A stretch of DNA of 64,000 nt from Arthrobacter sp. zg-Y20 (GTDB lineage: Bacteria > Actinomycetota > Actinomycetes > Actinomycetales > Micrococcaceae): contig NZ_CP126241.1 in the NCBI RefSeq assembly GCF_030142075.1, forward strand, positions 992,001 through 1,056,000, written 5' to 3'. This document shows, one piece after another, positions 1-8,122 of this stretch. The position numbers were made by a program, and so were the translations under genes. Below the pieces are notes generated by a model that saw only the letters and a program-made list of their open reading frames with translations, searched no databases and was not told the DNA's origin. Numbering within the stretch: the stretch's first letter is position 1; the number at the start of each line of letters is the position of its first letter.

Positions 1-351
1 GTAAGCAGCGGGCCAAGAATTGCCTCCGGAGTGGGCGTCCACAGATGGCCCGCCAAGTACCGAGTCTGGGATGCAACAGCAGCGCCAGGGACCGTCTTCG
101 CAAGCGAGGTCCTAAACTTTCCGGCCGCGCCGGAAGCTCCCCGCATCTCCTCGTAATAGTCAGCCGCCAACACCGCGGCGACGTCACCATACTGGGTAGT
201 CAACGCCGGCGTGAACTCCAACAACGCGTCCCTGACCTTGTCCGGCTTACTCAAATCCAAGGAAAGGAAGAACTCCTCCAAAACATCCCGGACACGAGCC
301 GACAGCTCCTTATTCGCTGAGCGGTACCGCTCCAACGCTGCTCTGTCCACC
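1..351 (-). CDS. MuF-like head morphogenesis / capsid maturation protein, N-terminal part (runs off the window)
   Basis: The minus-strand frame is open from the ATG at 349-351 to the window edge (117 codons). It begins MVDRAALERYRSANKELS and is largely helical, with Ala-rich stretches. A MuF-like or maturation-protease gene directly after the portal is the usual order in actinophages, and the N-terminus is compatible with that. No catalytic motif is visible in this fragment. It overlaps the portal stop by 42 bases, suggesting translational coupling. The family call is inferred mainly from position. Confidence 0.6.
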
Positions 352-1752
352 ATCTACAGGCACCTCCGGCGTAGTCCTACTAGCGAGCAACTGAGAAACC
401 AAACTGCCCGACTGCTCCCGCTTACGCTCCGCCTGGATCCGGTCAACCTGGTCGTCATCGAAGACGGTTTCCAGCAGCACGGAGGACATAGCAAGCTCAG
501 GATTGGAACCGGCCATCTTCACGTAAGCGTCAGCATTGGCCGACGTTGAACGGAACTCAGGATCAGCGAACCTGGCAGAGAGGTTCCACGACTCGGCAGG
601 CGGCTCAGTCAAACCATCGCGCACCATCACAGCGAGGCGAGCAATGTTCGTTACCGCAGTGCCCAGCACATACCTGTTCTGGTGGGTAACGTCGATCAGC
701 AGGTCATGTTCCGCAGCGCGGATAGCCTCAGCCGACGACGGATTGTCATGGATGACACCCAGCGAATGAGGCGGGATGCCCGTCTCCCCAGAGAACGCCA
801 TCGCAACGGTCCGGAGCATGTCAGAGTGAGGCGTCATCGTGGCTTGCTGCAGCTGCTTGATCGTTGGCGCGTTGCCTTCCGCATCCCGGGTCAAGGCGAT
901 CAGCCGGTCCATGGCAAGCTTGAACTTCTTCGTCTCGCTGACCTCCCCAAACGCCTCAGGGTCAATGCCCTCAATGGCGAGCTGGGGAGACGAATAGAAC
1001 TCAGCGTTCCCTTCCATGCGCACATACGCTCTGACGGCCATGTCCGTCAGAGCCATCACCGGGCCGCTGATCCGAGAGCGCCCGAACGGCTTCATCAACT
1101 GCGGGTCATACGTCAACGGCACAACCAGCGTCCGTTTGATCTGGTTCGGGATCACCTCGGCCGTCCAACCCGACGCACCCTTAGCACACTTGAGGATCTT
1201 GTCCGGCAGATACGCAATGAACTCAGACGGCTTATCCCGGTCCATCGCAGAAATAGTCAGGGCTGCCGCAACACGCCGCTTCCGCCGGTCCCACAAGGCA
1301 GACGCAGACACCGCGGAATGCGGCTGTATCTGCACATCCGGCTCACCTTCGCCACCCTTAGCCACAGTCACGAAAGCAGGCCCGTGCGTATACGCAGAGT
1401 TGATACCCTGCCCGAGCTCCAACCCAAAATTGTTCTCTGCCAGCGTCTGGTTCAACCCCAACGGGTCTTCAGACCCAGGCAGCCGCAACCCCTCAAACTG
1501 AGAGCGGACAGCCGCCTTGCGGACAGCCATCGTCCCCCACCCCAGATAGAACTTAGCGTTCTTCAACTGCGGCGGAAGCATGAGCCCAAGATCCCGGAAC
1601 GCCTGCTCCCCGTCGTGGTACAGGGACCGGCGAAGGTTCTTCGTCCGCCGATCACTCCACTCCTGGATCAGGCTCCGAACAATATCCATGTCAGCGTCCG
1701 AGACATTCGAAATCTGCAGACCTGTAATGTCTGAGCTGTTCCATTCATTCAT
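310..1752 (-). CDS. Phage portal protein
   Basis: 480 aa, a normal size for a siphovirus portal, the ring through which DNA enters the capsid. It lies directly after the large terminase (4-base overlap) and before the head morphogenesis gene. The C-terminal part has the Asp/Glu-rich helical character of portals and the middle is alpha/beta (residues about 150-300). The identification rests on size, gene order and general resemblance to actinophage portals. No single catalytic motif is expected. Confidence 0.85.
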   Translation of the reverse strand: MNEWNSSDITGLQISNVSDADMDIVRSLIQEWSDRRTKNLRRSLYHDGEQAFRDLGLMLPPQLKNAKFYLGWGTMAVRKAAVRSQFEGLRLPGSEDPLGLNQTLAENNFGLELGQGINSAYTHGPAFVTVAKGGEGEPDVQIQPHSAVSASALWDRRKRRVAAALTISAMDRDKPSEFIAYLPDKILKCAKGASGWTAEVIPNQIKRTLVVPLTYDPQLMKPFGRSRISGPVMALTDMAVRAYVRMEGNAEFYSSPQLAIEGIDPEAFGEVSETKKFKLAMDRLIALTRDAEGNAPTIKQLQQATMTPHSDMLRTVAMAFSGETGIPPHSLGVIHDNPSSAEAIRAAEHDLLIDVTHQNRYVLGTAVTNIARLAVMVRDGLTEPPAESWNLSARFADPEFRSTSANADAYVKMAGSNPELAMSSVLLETVFDDDQVDRIQAERKREQSGSLVSQLLASRTTPEVPVDGGQSSVGAVPLSE

Positions 1753-3206
1753 AGGAAGCTCGCCTTTCGTCCTGGTCTACGTTTCGTTGTCTTAGCGCCC
1801 CAATGGGCTAGAGTCACAGCGTCCAGAAGGGTCACGCTCTCGCCATCAGGGGCAGCCCAACCGAACCCGCCAGTCGAACCGATCTTCCGCTTCTCAGCGA
1901 CCCTCACTTGGTCGTCCAGTTCCTTCTGCCCACTGTGGGTAATTTCGTTCGAATTGATCGCGGACTCCAACATCGAATGTGCCGCGACTACCGCATCCGT
2001 ACCCGGCGTGAGAATCACAGTCTTAGGAACACCGCCCTCAATCAGCGCGTTCACCAAATAGCCGACGCCCGACTTCCCGTCGATCACGATCTGCGCAGCC
2101 TTAGCGTGGCGATCGAGCAACCAATCCACCAACCAGCGCGTACCTTCACCCATCGAAGCGACCTTTATGCCCTCAACATGGACAGGGCCCTGTTCCGGCC
2201 GCATCGCAGCGGCCAACGCGACCCCTGACCCATCCACAGCAAACCGGACAGCATAAACACGCCGGCCGTCTTCCGGCACCGCATCAGGAACAACCTTCCG
2301 CGCAGCCCACGTAGCCGGCTTGATAGCCTTCTTCGTCAGCGCCGCCTCATCCCAAATGCCCAGGCCTTCACGGAGAAACGACTCAGCCGAGCCCAGCAGC
2401 TTCCGCATCCGCAGAATCGCCGTCTCAGTAGTACGGCGCGGATGGGACGGATTAGCGATGCGCCACTGCTTCCGGTCATCAGGATTAGCACCAGGGTCCG
2501 CGGAAAACTCCACGTACAACACGTCCTCATCCTCACCAGACAAAGCAGCTGCACGACGATTAATGAACACCTCGCCCGGGTCAGCAGGACGAGGAGGTGT
2601 ACCCATCATCAGGACAAGGCCATTCGGCGCCGCGTTCGTCGCCGGCACCATGTCCTCCATGGCCTTCTCTGTGAGGATCTGCGCCTCATCAAGAACAAGC
2701 ACATCTACCTTCGCGAACCCACGACCAAAGCCAGACTCCCGGGCACCAAACAGGATCCGCGAACCGTTCGTGAACTCCACAGCCTCAGTGCCGGCACCAG
2801 TAAGAACCCGCCGCACATAAGGCCGCACCGCAGGGCGCTGAGACATCGCATCCATCGACTTGAACGTCTCGTTATGGGTACGCACACGGTGCGCACTCCA
2901 CAGAACCAACATGCCCGGGTTCTGTGCACAGAGAGCAAAGATCAGGGCGCCGATGGTGTACGTCTTGCCCACCTGGCGAGGGATTGAAATGACCGCCCCA
3001 CCAATACCGCAGGCATACATCCCGTCCTCGCGCTTAGCCAAGACGGACATCATCAGGCCGCGCTGCCACTCATCAAGCGGCGTCTGCATCCGCTCAAGCT
3101 GTACAGCAAGCAACGGGAAGTCAGACGAAACAATGCCAGACGGAAGGATCAGATGCCGGGCAACCTCAGATAGCTTCGGGTCTCCACTTCGTACTGATGA
3201 CACCAT
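1749..3206 (-). CDS. terL: Terminase large subunit
   Basis: 485 aa from the ATG at 3206, which has GGAGG 7 bases upstream; a longer frame to 3278 exists but lacks such a site. The ATPase motor has a Walker-A-like PRQVGKT at residues 76-82 and Walker B VLVLDEAQ at 169-176. Acidic residues of an RNase-H-like nuclease follow in the C-terminal half (FAVDGS, IVIDGKSG, LLDAV). It would cut and pump concatemeric DNA into the prohead. It overlaps the preceding small-subunit gene by 41 bases and the portal start by 4. Confidence 0.92.
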   Translation of the reverse strand: MVSSVRSGDPKLSEVARHLILPSGIVSSDFPLLAVQLERMQTPLDEWQRGLMMSVLAKREDGMYACGIGGAVISIPRQVGKTYTIGALIFALCAQNPGMLVLWSAHRVRTHNETFKSMDAMSQRPAVRPYVRRVLTGAGTEAVEFTNGSRILFGARESGFGRGFAKVDVLVLDEAQILTEKAMEDMVPATNAAPNGLVLMMGTPPRPADPGEVFINRRAAALSGEDEDVLYVEFSADPGANPDDRKQWRIANPSHPRRTTETAILRMRKLLGSAESFLREGLGIWDEAALTKKAIKPATWAARKVVPDAVPEDGRRVYAVRFAVDGSGVALAAAMRPEQGPVHVEGIKVASMGEGTRWLVDWLLDRHAKAAQIVIDGKSGVGYLVNALIEGGVPKTVILTPGTDAVVAAHSMLESAINSNEITHSGQKELDDQVRVAEKRKIGSTGGFGWAAPDGESVTLLDAVTLAHWGAKTTKRRPGRKASFL

Positions 3207-3465
3207 TAGCAACCTCCGCATCGCGGGCTTCCTCCGCCAGCGAGGCGCGAAGCTGCTCAATCTCTTTCGAGAACTCATTTACGCTCAACATGAGCGCCTT
3301 CAAATCACGAGGCGACGTCTCCGGTGAATCAATCGCCGCAGCAGCAATACGCCGCATAGCGACAAGCTGATCCAAACGGGAACCACGCAGAACCGCCTCC
3401 GCCACCGTCAAAGGAGGCGCCGGAACATCGTCAGCTGTGGCAACTCGTGGGTATTTCTCCGGCAT
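3166..3465 (-). CDS. Probable terminase small subunit
   Basis: 99 aa. The ATG at 3465 has a perfect AGGAGG 8 bases upstream; an in-frame GTG 9 bases earlier abuts that site and is unlikely. The product is helical, with a Pro-rich N-terminus, a central MRRIAAAAIDSPETSP segment and a C-terminal coiled-coil-like helix (NEFSKEIEQLRASLAEEARD). Placement immediately before terL is the main reason for the call. Small terminases bind the packaging site and are poorly conserved, so the assignment is positional. Confidence 0.65.
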   Translation of the reverse strand: MPEKYPRVATADDVPAPPLTVAEAVLRGSRLDQLVAMRRIAAAAIDSPETSPRDLKALMLSVNEFSKEIEQLRASLAEEARDAEVANGVISTKWRPEAI

Positions 3466-3477
3466 GATGTGCACCTC

Positions 3478-3999
3478 CTAAAGCGTTAGCGGCCTCCCAG
3501 TGACGGCGATATACCGTCCGGAAGGGTAAAACTCGATACTGCGTCCGTCCCGAATCTTGCGGCCCTTACCCTCAGGAGTCTCAACAAACACATGGACGCC
3601 CTCACCCGACTGGGAAATCTCAGAGAAAACAATGGGCTCCGCGATAGCCTCGATAGCCTCACGCGCCCAATTGACCAACCTGCCCTCAACAATGCAATGG
3701 TCGAAATCCCAACAACCGATGCCGTCACCAAGCACATACCCCAGGCCAGCCCCAACCTGAGACGCCCTAGCTTCGTTGAAAGATGACCAGGTCCGCGGAT
3801 CCGTAGAACTGCCCGCCTTGCCGGCCACCGTCAGCGGACGCTTCGCCGCATCACGCCTCAACCAGCGGTCCCGGGATGTCATCGACGCGGGGAATGCCGA
3901 ACGCGACACCCGCTTCCGGCACCGCGCCGAACACGTCCGCGCCCCCTCGCGCCGAAGGTTGATCGGCTCCCCGCACCCCTGACAGACCCTGTTTTCCAT
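3478..3999 (-). CDS. Stand-alone primase-polymerase (AEP/prim-pol) domain protein with N-terminal zinc finger
   Basis: 173 aa from the ATG at 3999 (AGGAGC upstream). The N-terminus has a CxxC...CxxxC zinc-binding pattern (CQGCGEP...TCSARC). The rest matches the prim-pol fold: YVLGDGIGCWDFDH with the acidic DxD, SQSGEGVHVFVE containing SGxGxH, and a terminal FYPSGRYIAVTG strand. The active-site residues of archaeo-eukaryotic primases therefore appear present. No helicase domain follows, unlike typical phage prim-pol/helicase fusions. The location between HNH and terminase genes is unusual for a replication enzyme. Confidence 0.72.
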   Translation of the reverse strand: MENRVCQGCGEPINLRREGARTCSARCRKRVSRSAFPASMTSRDRWLRRDAAKRPLTVAGKAGSSTDPRTWSSFNEARASQVGAGLGYVLGDGIGCWDFDHCIVEGRLVNWAREAIEAIAEPIVFSEISQSGEGVHVFVETPEGKGRKIRDGRSIEFYPSGRYIAVTGRPLTL

Positions 4000-4265
4000 G
4001 CTCCTATCATACCGCATGTCACACATAATTGGCGAAATCTAGGCGAACTTTCACGAGCCAACAGGGCCGGCCGGACACACGCCCCTCTGCCGCCGTGGGG
4101 GTCTTAGATGCCCTAACCCCCAACGTCAGGCGCTCACAAAGCCACACATGCCCGAAGGACGCCCCACCCAGGCCCCCGTGTGGAAAAAGACTGAAAATAG
4201 ATCGCTATACACTGGGGAGCTAAAGAACGGGGAGGGGGAGGGTTATCCCCCTGGGGGTCCTGCTG
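4000..4265. other. Non-coding gap before the packaging genes; candidate cos region
   Basis: 266 bases without a credible gene, lying between the HNH gene and the prim-pol and terminase genes. Near the HNH stop it has a G/C-run inverted repeat (GGGGAGGGGGAGGGTTATCC followed by CCCTGGGGGTCC, about 4229-4260) and a short A/T-rich stretch (AAAAAGACTGAAAATAGATC). In HNH-terminase phages the cohesive end often lies in such a gap. The assignment is inferred only. Confidence 0.3.
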
Positions 4266-4580
4266 TCACCAATCCACGGCGGTGGGGAGGGCCTTCGTTT
4301 CGACCCTGGGCCTGGGTGCCCGCTTGTTCATTCTTCCGCCGAGTCGTTGGTTGCATTGCCTGCATATGACGCGGGTGTTCTCGATGGTGTCGGGCCCACC
4401 TTGCGCATGCGGGATGATGTGGTCAACTTCTGCGCTGTCGGGTCGGCCTGAGTATTCCCAGTCCATGTGTACGCCGCATCCTGGGATGGGGCAGCGTGTT
4501 AGTCCGGCGTTGAGGGCTTGGGCTCGGGCTTGGTTGCGGATCTTGAACCATGTTGCTGTGCCTGTTCTACTGCCGGCCAT
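4266..4580 (-). CDS. HNH endonuclease of the packaging module
   Basis: 104 aa. It contains a full HNH beta-beta-alpha-metal motif: CPIPGCG, then SAEVDHIIPHAQGG with the catalytic DH, then a late Asn and ICRQCN, so both zinc knuckles and the HNH residues are present. HNH proteins of this size beside terminase genes assist cos cleavage in many siphoviruses. It is transcribed in the same direction as the terminase and portal genes downstream. The basic C-terminus (NKRAPRPRVETK) is compatible with DNA binding. Confidence 0.88.
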   Translation of the reverse strand: MAGSRTGTATWFKIRNQARAQALNAGLTRCPIPGCGVHMDWEYSGRPDSAEVDHIIPHAQGGPDTIENTRVICRQCNQRLGGRMNKRAPRPRVETKALPTAVDW

Positions 4581-4653
4581 GTGTGCCGCTCATGGTGTGT
4601 TGGTGTGTCATTTGCGGCCTCCTCGGGGGTGGACTTGGGGGTGGGGTGGGGGC

Positions 4654-4683
4654 TTGTTAATTGTGGGTGCAGGGGTTTAGTGT
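4654..4683 (+). promoter_or_regulatory. Candidate sigma-A-type promoter for the lone plus-strand gene
   Basis: TTGTTA (4654-4659) and TAGTGT (4678-4683) are separated by 18 bases and sit 35 bases before the ATG at 4718. The gene points against all its neighbours, so it needs its own promoter. The match is visual only. Confidence 0.35.
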
Positions 4684-4717
4684 GGGGCCCCTACTGGCTT
4701 TCCTATAGGGGGTACCC

Positions 4718-5059
4718 ATGTCTGATCCGTTGTTGTCTTTTACGTCGCATGTTGCTGGGAAGAATGCGAAGGTGCAGTTGTTCTCGGATCGTATTGAGTG
4801 GTCGCGTGCTGGCGTGTCTGGCGGTAAGGTCGCGGCCGGCATGATGACTGGCGGCCTGTCCATGTTGGCGACTGGTGTGCGTAATAAGGAGACGGAGATG
4901 GTGCCGGTTCGTTCGGTGTCGTCTGTGACGTCGAAGAAGGGCATGGTGAACACGGTGGTCACTGTGATTGTGCCTGGTAATACTTTGGATTTCCGTGTGT
5001 CTCATAAGGAGGCTAAGGAGTTCAAGGAGCGGTTGCAGGGTTTGATGCTGCAGCAGTAG
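4718..5059 (+). CDS. PH-like domain protein, candidate lysogenic-conversion (moron) gene
   Basis: 113 aa of alternating strands ending in one helix. AKVQLFSDRIEWSRAG, EMVPVRSVSSVTSKKG and TLDFRVSHKEAKEFKERLQG fit the PH-like fold of DUF4429/SHOCT-associated proteins. A Gly-rich loop (GGKVAAGMMTGGLSMLATG) separates the first strands. It is the only plus-strand gene between the left edge and 20 kb, placed between two leftward modules with its own candidate promoter. That placement is typical of a gene expressed in the lysogen. The partner or ligand is unknown. Function in superinfection exclusion or host modulation is only a possibility. Confidence 0.7.
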   Translation: MSDPLLSFTSHVAGKNAKVQLFSDRIEWSRAGVSGGKVAAGMMTGGLSMLATGVRNKETEMVPVRSVSSVTSKKGMVNTVVTVIVPGNTLDFRVSHKEAKEFKERLQGLMLQQ

Positions 5060-5066
5060 GTGCCGA

Positions 5067-5426
5067 TCAAACGAAGTAGCCCACTATGGCTGGATGGTCA
5101 CTGGTTGCGACGGCCGGGGCGAGTTCTTCCATGACATCGGGCGTCTCCATCTTGGCTGGGATATAGATGTGGTCCACGTTGGTTCCTCGGATGCCGCCTT
5201 TGGGTACAGAAAGGAACACCCTGCCGCCACTGTGCATGCGGATTTCTTCGGCGCCGTTGGTCATGTAGAACGTGGCGGCGCCGGCGGGTGCGTTGTCCTT
5301 GAGTTGTCGAAGTGCTGCCCTGCCTGCCGCTCGGGTGGGAGCGATGAATGCGACGGTGAGGCCTTGCTCGGCGTCGTTGCATGCGTCTCGCAATACGCGG
5401 TCTAGCACGTCGGTCTGCTGTCCCAT
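5067..5426 (-). CDS. Conserved phage protein resembling part of a P-loop NTPase core
   Basis: 119 aa from the ATG at 5426 (GGAGG upstream). Predicted order is helix, strand (LTVAFIAPTRAAG), helix, strand, beta hairpin (MHSGGRVFLSV), then GIRGTNVDHIYIP. The series recalls the strand-2 to Walker-B part of helicase or terminase ATPases, but there is no Walker A and no acidic pair after the hydrophobic strand. It may be a degenerate or partner subunit. It is convergent with the plus-strand gene at 4718-5059, leaving only 7 bases between the stops. Confidence 0.55.
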   Translation of the reverse strand: MGQQTDVLDRVLRDACNDAEQGLTVAFIAPTRAAGRAALRQLKDNAPAGAATFYMTNGAEEIRMHSGGRVFLSVPKGGIRGTNVDHIYIPAKMETPDVMEELAPAVATSDHPAIVGYFV

Positions 5427-5523
5427 GGGGCCTCCTGCATAAGCGTGGTGGGGTTGGCAACGTCTCTCGACGGCAGGCCGTGCGCCGTGACCCTGGCGCG
5501 GGAGATAAGCACCTCCTGGTTTG

Positions 5524-5802
5524 TCAGGGCTGCTTCTTCTTCCCAACAGCGCGTTGGGGGTTTCGTTGGAATCCGATTGGCCGTGACCTGTATACGCCGC
5601 CATGGTCTTCGTCGTAGTCGATTGAGATGCCGGTGTAGCCGGTGTGGAGTTCGGGTTCACTGGTGTAGGAGTGTGCGTGTTCCGCTTGGCTGAAGTTGTT
5701 GCCTTCGGGGTGCGGTTCGCCTGGCTCGCGGGGCGGTTCAGTGCGGCTCATTTGTGTGGCGTTGGCTTCGAGCCACGCACACACTGCCTTGTATAAGCGC
5801 AC
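5524..5802 (-). CDS. Hypothetical phage protein
   Basis: 92 aa. It starts at GTG 5802 with GAGGAG 6 bases upstream. A short N-terminal helix (RLYKAVCAWLEANA) is followed by a polar, Pro/Glu/Tyr-rich tail likely to be disordered. No family is recognised. It belongs to the leftward early block. Confidence 0.5.
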   Translation of the reverse strand: MRLYKAVCAWLEANATQMSRTEPPREPGEPHPEGNNFSQAEHAHSYTSEPELHTGYTGISIDYDEDHGGVYRSRPIGFQRNPQRAVGKKKQP

Positions 5803-5811
5803 GTCGTCTCC

Positions 5812-5934
5812 TCAAGTGTGTTGGGGGCCTCTGTTTGTGCTTCGGGTGTCTGAGGCGGTACTCCCGTGGTGTTCCTCTGTTGGTGGTTGGCGGGCTCGGT
5901 GCCTGGTCACGATTGTGTGTGCACGGTCGGCCAT
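5812..5934 (-). CDS. Possible 40-aa hypothetical microprotein
   Basis: Reads MADRAHTIVTRHRARQPPT and continues as a polar, basic chain; ATG at 5934 with ACAGGGG upstream. It fills most of an otherwise empty 160-base gap and ends just before the ribosome-binding site of the next gene, as its neighbours do. No fold or family is apparent. Confidence 0.35.
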   Translation of the reverse strand: MADRAHTIVTRHRARQPPTEEHHGSTASDTRSTNRGPQHT

Positions 5935-5963
5935 CCCCTGTGGAGGACAGTTGTGGGGCCGCG

Positions 5964-6305
5964 TTATGCGGCGGTAAGTGAGCCTACGACCGCTTGGAAC
6001 AGGTCATCCTTGATGCGCTGATCCGCAGGCAGTTCGGAGTAGGCTACGAGGCAGGGATGTGTTTTCTGCTCCGCGTCCTTGATCGGGCCGTACGTCCAGC
6101 CATCGGCCGTCTTGAAGTCGCACCACGACTGGTGGAGCTGCTCAGGGGTCTCGCCTGCGACGGCCTTCTCTACGCCTTCGATGGCGGACTCCCTCTGCCA
6201 ATCAGGGGCAGTTTCCCACTCGGGGGACGGGGCGGGGTCGGCTTGAATGATCTGCAGGGCTCGGTTCGCTTCGTGGCAGACTCGGGCGATATCTTCGGGG
6301 CGCAT
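5964..6305 (-). CDS. RyR-domain protein
   Basis: 113 aa covering essentially one RyR (ryanodine-receptor repeat, PF02026-type) domain. It has an initial ARVCHEANRALQII helix, the APDWQRESAIEGV segment, HQSWCDFKTADGWTYGP and a final LPADQRIKDDLFQAVV helix. Single RyR domains are common in phage early regions, where their ligand is unknown. ATG at 6305 follows an AAGGAGA site. It sits in the leftward operon among small uncharacterised proteins. Confidence 0.82.
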   Translation of the reverse strand: MRPEDIARVCHEANRALQIIQADPAPSPEWETAPDWQRESAIEGVEKAVAGETPEQLHQSWCDFKTADGWTYGPIKDAEQKTHPCLVAYSELPADQRIKDDLFQAVVGSLTAA

Positions 6306-6321
6306 GGGTCTCCTTATGTGC

Positions 6322-6453
6322 TCAGGACGGTTCTAGCGGTCGTTGTGCGAGTTCGGTGACCCATGCTGGTGTGGTGTGCCCGAGTTTCCGGTCACACGTC
6401 ACACGCAACCGGGCCGCACGAATCAGGATGCGTTCACGCTGCGACGGGGGCAT
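6322..6453 (-). CDS. 43-aa hypothetical protein, translationally coupled
   Basis: Begins MPPSQRERILIRAARLRVTC and continues with TELAQRPLEPS. Its ATG (6451-6453) lies inside the end of the 6434-6679 gene and its stop is 17 bases before the RyR gene start. The first half is a basic helix with a single Cys and may bind nucleic acid. The overlapping start and tight packing support it as a gene. Confidence 0.5.
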   Translation of the reverse strand: MPPSQRERILIRAARLRVTCDRKLGHTTPAWVTELAQRPLEPS

Positions 6454-6679
6454 TGAGGATCGTTATCGGGCCCAGTTGAGCCAGAGTCAACGAAGTTATT
6501 GGGCTTCCTTCTCCCTCGCTCCTTTGCCACTTCACATCCTCAGGATTGATGGAACCCGCCTCTGCTGCCTGCTGCCACGACTGCCCGTTTTTGTCGATAG
6601 CCAGAACGTTCGCGGGCGCTTTGTCCAGTGCCATCAGCGTGCGCCACCACGGGGGCTGGATGGCTCCGAGCGTGCTCAT
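6434..6679 (-). CDS. Hypothetical phage protein
   Basis: 81 aa; ATG at 6679 preceded by GGAGG. The sequence has an early PPWWRTL turn, a NVLAIDKNGQSWQQAAE beta-helix segment and an ITSLTLAQLGPITIL hydrophobic end. No family recognised. The stop overlaps the start region of the 43-aa gene that follows. Confidence 0.6.
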   Translation of the reverse strand: MSTLGAIQPPWWRTLMALDKAPANVLAIDKNGQSWQQAAEAGSINPEDVKWQRSEGEGSPITSLTLAQLGPITILNAPVAA

Positions 6680-6698
6680 GTCAACCTCCGAACCATTG

Positions 6699-6941
6699 CT
6701 AGTCGGGCCAATCCGCAGCCCACATCACTTCGTGCTCGTAGAGATCGTCGAGATGCTGGGGATACTCCTGCATTGTTAGGAGCCAGTTGACATCCGCTTC
6801 AAGATCGCGCCTCACCACTAGGCTCTCCCGCTGATTCGCAGGGAGTCTGGCTAGGTCGATGGAGTCCCCCTGTGCGACGAGCATGTGGCCCACGTAGAGA
6901 GCCTTCTCCCCGTCTACTTCTACAAGAACAGCGCCACTCAT
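6699..6941 (-). CDS. Hypothetical phage protein
   Basis: 80 aa; ATG at 6941 with GGAGG upstream. Acidic, strand-rich N-terminus (GAVLVEVDGEKALYVGHML) and a helical, Trp-containing C-terminus (DVNWLLTMQEYPQHLDDLY). It begins 9 bases after the phosphoesterase stop. No function can be assigned. Confidence 0.6.
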   Translation of the reverse strand: MSGAVLVEVDGEKALYVGHMLVAQGDSIDLARLPANQRESLVVRRDLEADVNWLLTMQEYPQHLDDLYEHEVMWAADWPD

Positions 6942-6949
6942 GCTGCCTC

Positions 6950-8122
6950 CTAGATGACTTCGTAGTGGGAGAACTTGCGGGCGTCGTGCTGGCCGATGAG
7001 GAACGTTGTTGTTCCCCGTGTGCTGAACTTCCCGGTCCCGTCCGTGAAGGACTTGGACCCGGGGTCGTTCGTGGTGCACTGGATCCGGTGATAGGGCCCG
7101 TAGTCGGTCAGTGAGGCTGTGTGCCGGTGCGCGGTCGCCCACAGTTCGGGGTCGAACCCTGCAGTGGTTTTCAGCCAGGATGATTGGCGGGTGAGCCACG
7201 TTTCCTCGTTGCCGCCGATCTTGTGGCCGTGCCCCATAGCGACGTTCACCCCGGAGAAAGTTCCGGTCGTGATCATCTCGTCGCGGGGGATAAGCCAGTC
7301 CATGTGGGCGAGGTCGGGGTGGAGGTTGCAGACGGTTCGGAGCGTGTCAGCGATGAACCCTGTGCTGTTGTCCGAGTCGTCTGTGATCGGTTTACCGGCC
7401 ATGCGCTGCCATTGCCCGTGGTTACACAGGCAGGCAGCGTACGTGGTGTGTTCGACCAATGGTGCGAGGGTTTTGATGCCCTGCATGTTGAGCTCAATCG
7501 CGAGGTTCAGTTGGTCCCGCTGGTTGAGGTCCACACTGTACGTCTGCGACGTGTAGTGCCCTGTGACGGCTTCGGTGTGGTCGCCCATGTTGGCGATGAG
7601 GACACGCTCAATGTTGTGGCCCTGTTTGAGTAGGGCTTTGATGCGTGTGGCGGTGTCTTCGAACGATTTTAGGACACGCTCCGTGGTGCCCGCGGTCCCG
7701 TCGCCTTCCGATTTTCCAAGCTGCCAATCAGCCCAGCCAACGAACATGGTGACCGGTGTGCCCTCGGGTGCCGGCTTCTTCTTCGCTGGCTTCCATTTGC
7801 GGACGTCAGCGATGAGGTCTTTGATTTCGATGGCGCCAACGGCTTTGCGGGTGAACCTTGCCCGGTAGGAGTAGAGGTTCACGACGTCGCGGTCACCAGT
7901 GTCGGTGCGCTTGGACTGCTGCCAGGTGCTCATGCGGACGGTGTCGTCCACGATGACGAAGGTGCCGGGGTCGAGGTTGAAGCGTTCGAAGATGGCGGAC
8001 CAGTCTTTGAGCGGTTCGGTTACTTGGACGTCGATGAATTCGCCGCCGTCTGGGGTGACGTCGCATCGGCCGGTGAGGTCTGGTGTGGGTGCTTCGGCTT
8101 CTACTGCTTTGAGGAGCCCCAT
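6950..8122 (-). CDS. Calcineurin-like metallophosphoesterase
   Basis: 390 aa. The C-terminal two thirds carry metallophosphoesterase-type motifs in order: VGWADWQLGK, IANMGDHTE, CNHGQW, AMGHGHK and TAHRHTAS, giving the Asp/Asn/His metal ligands. The first motif is DWQ rather than the usual DxH. Residues 1-120 form a separate beta-rich domain with a Lys/Pro hinge (RKWKPAKKKPAPEG). Phage enzymes of this type are often called exonuclease- or SbcD-like, but no ATPase partner is visible here. Substrate unknown. The preceding gene ends directly at its start. Confidence 0.75.
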   Translation of the reverse strand: MGLLKAVEAEAPTPDLTGRCDVTPDGGEFIDVQVTEPLKDWSAIFERFNLDPGTFVIVDDTVRMSTWQQSKRTDTGDRDVVNLYSYRARFTRKAVGAIEIKDLIADVRKWKPAKKKPAPEGTPVTMFVGWADWQLGKSEGDGTAGTTERVLKSFEDTATRIKALLKQGHNIERVLIANMGDHTEAVTGHYTSQTYSVDLNQRDQLNLAIELNMQGIKTLAPLVEHTTYAACLCNHGQWQRMAGKPITDDSDNSTGFIADTLRTVCNLHPDLAHMDWLIPRDEMITTGTFSGVNVAMGHGHKIGGNEETWLTRQSSWLKTTAGFDPELWATAHRHTASLTDYGPYHRIQCTTNDPGSKSFTDGTGKFSTRGTTTFLIGQHDARKFSHYEVI

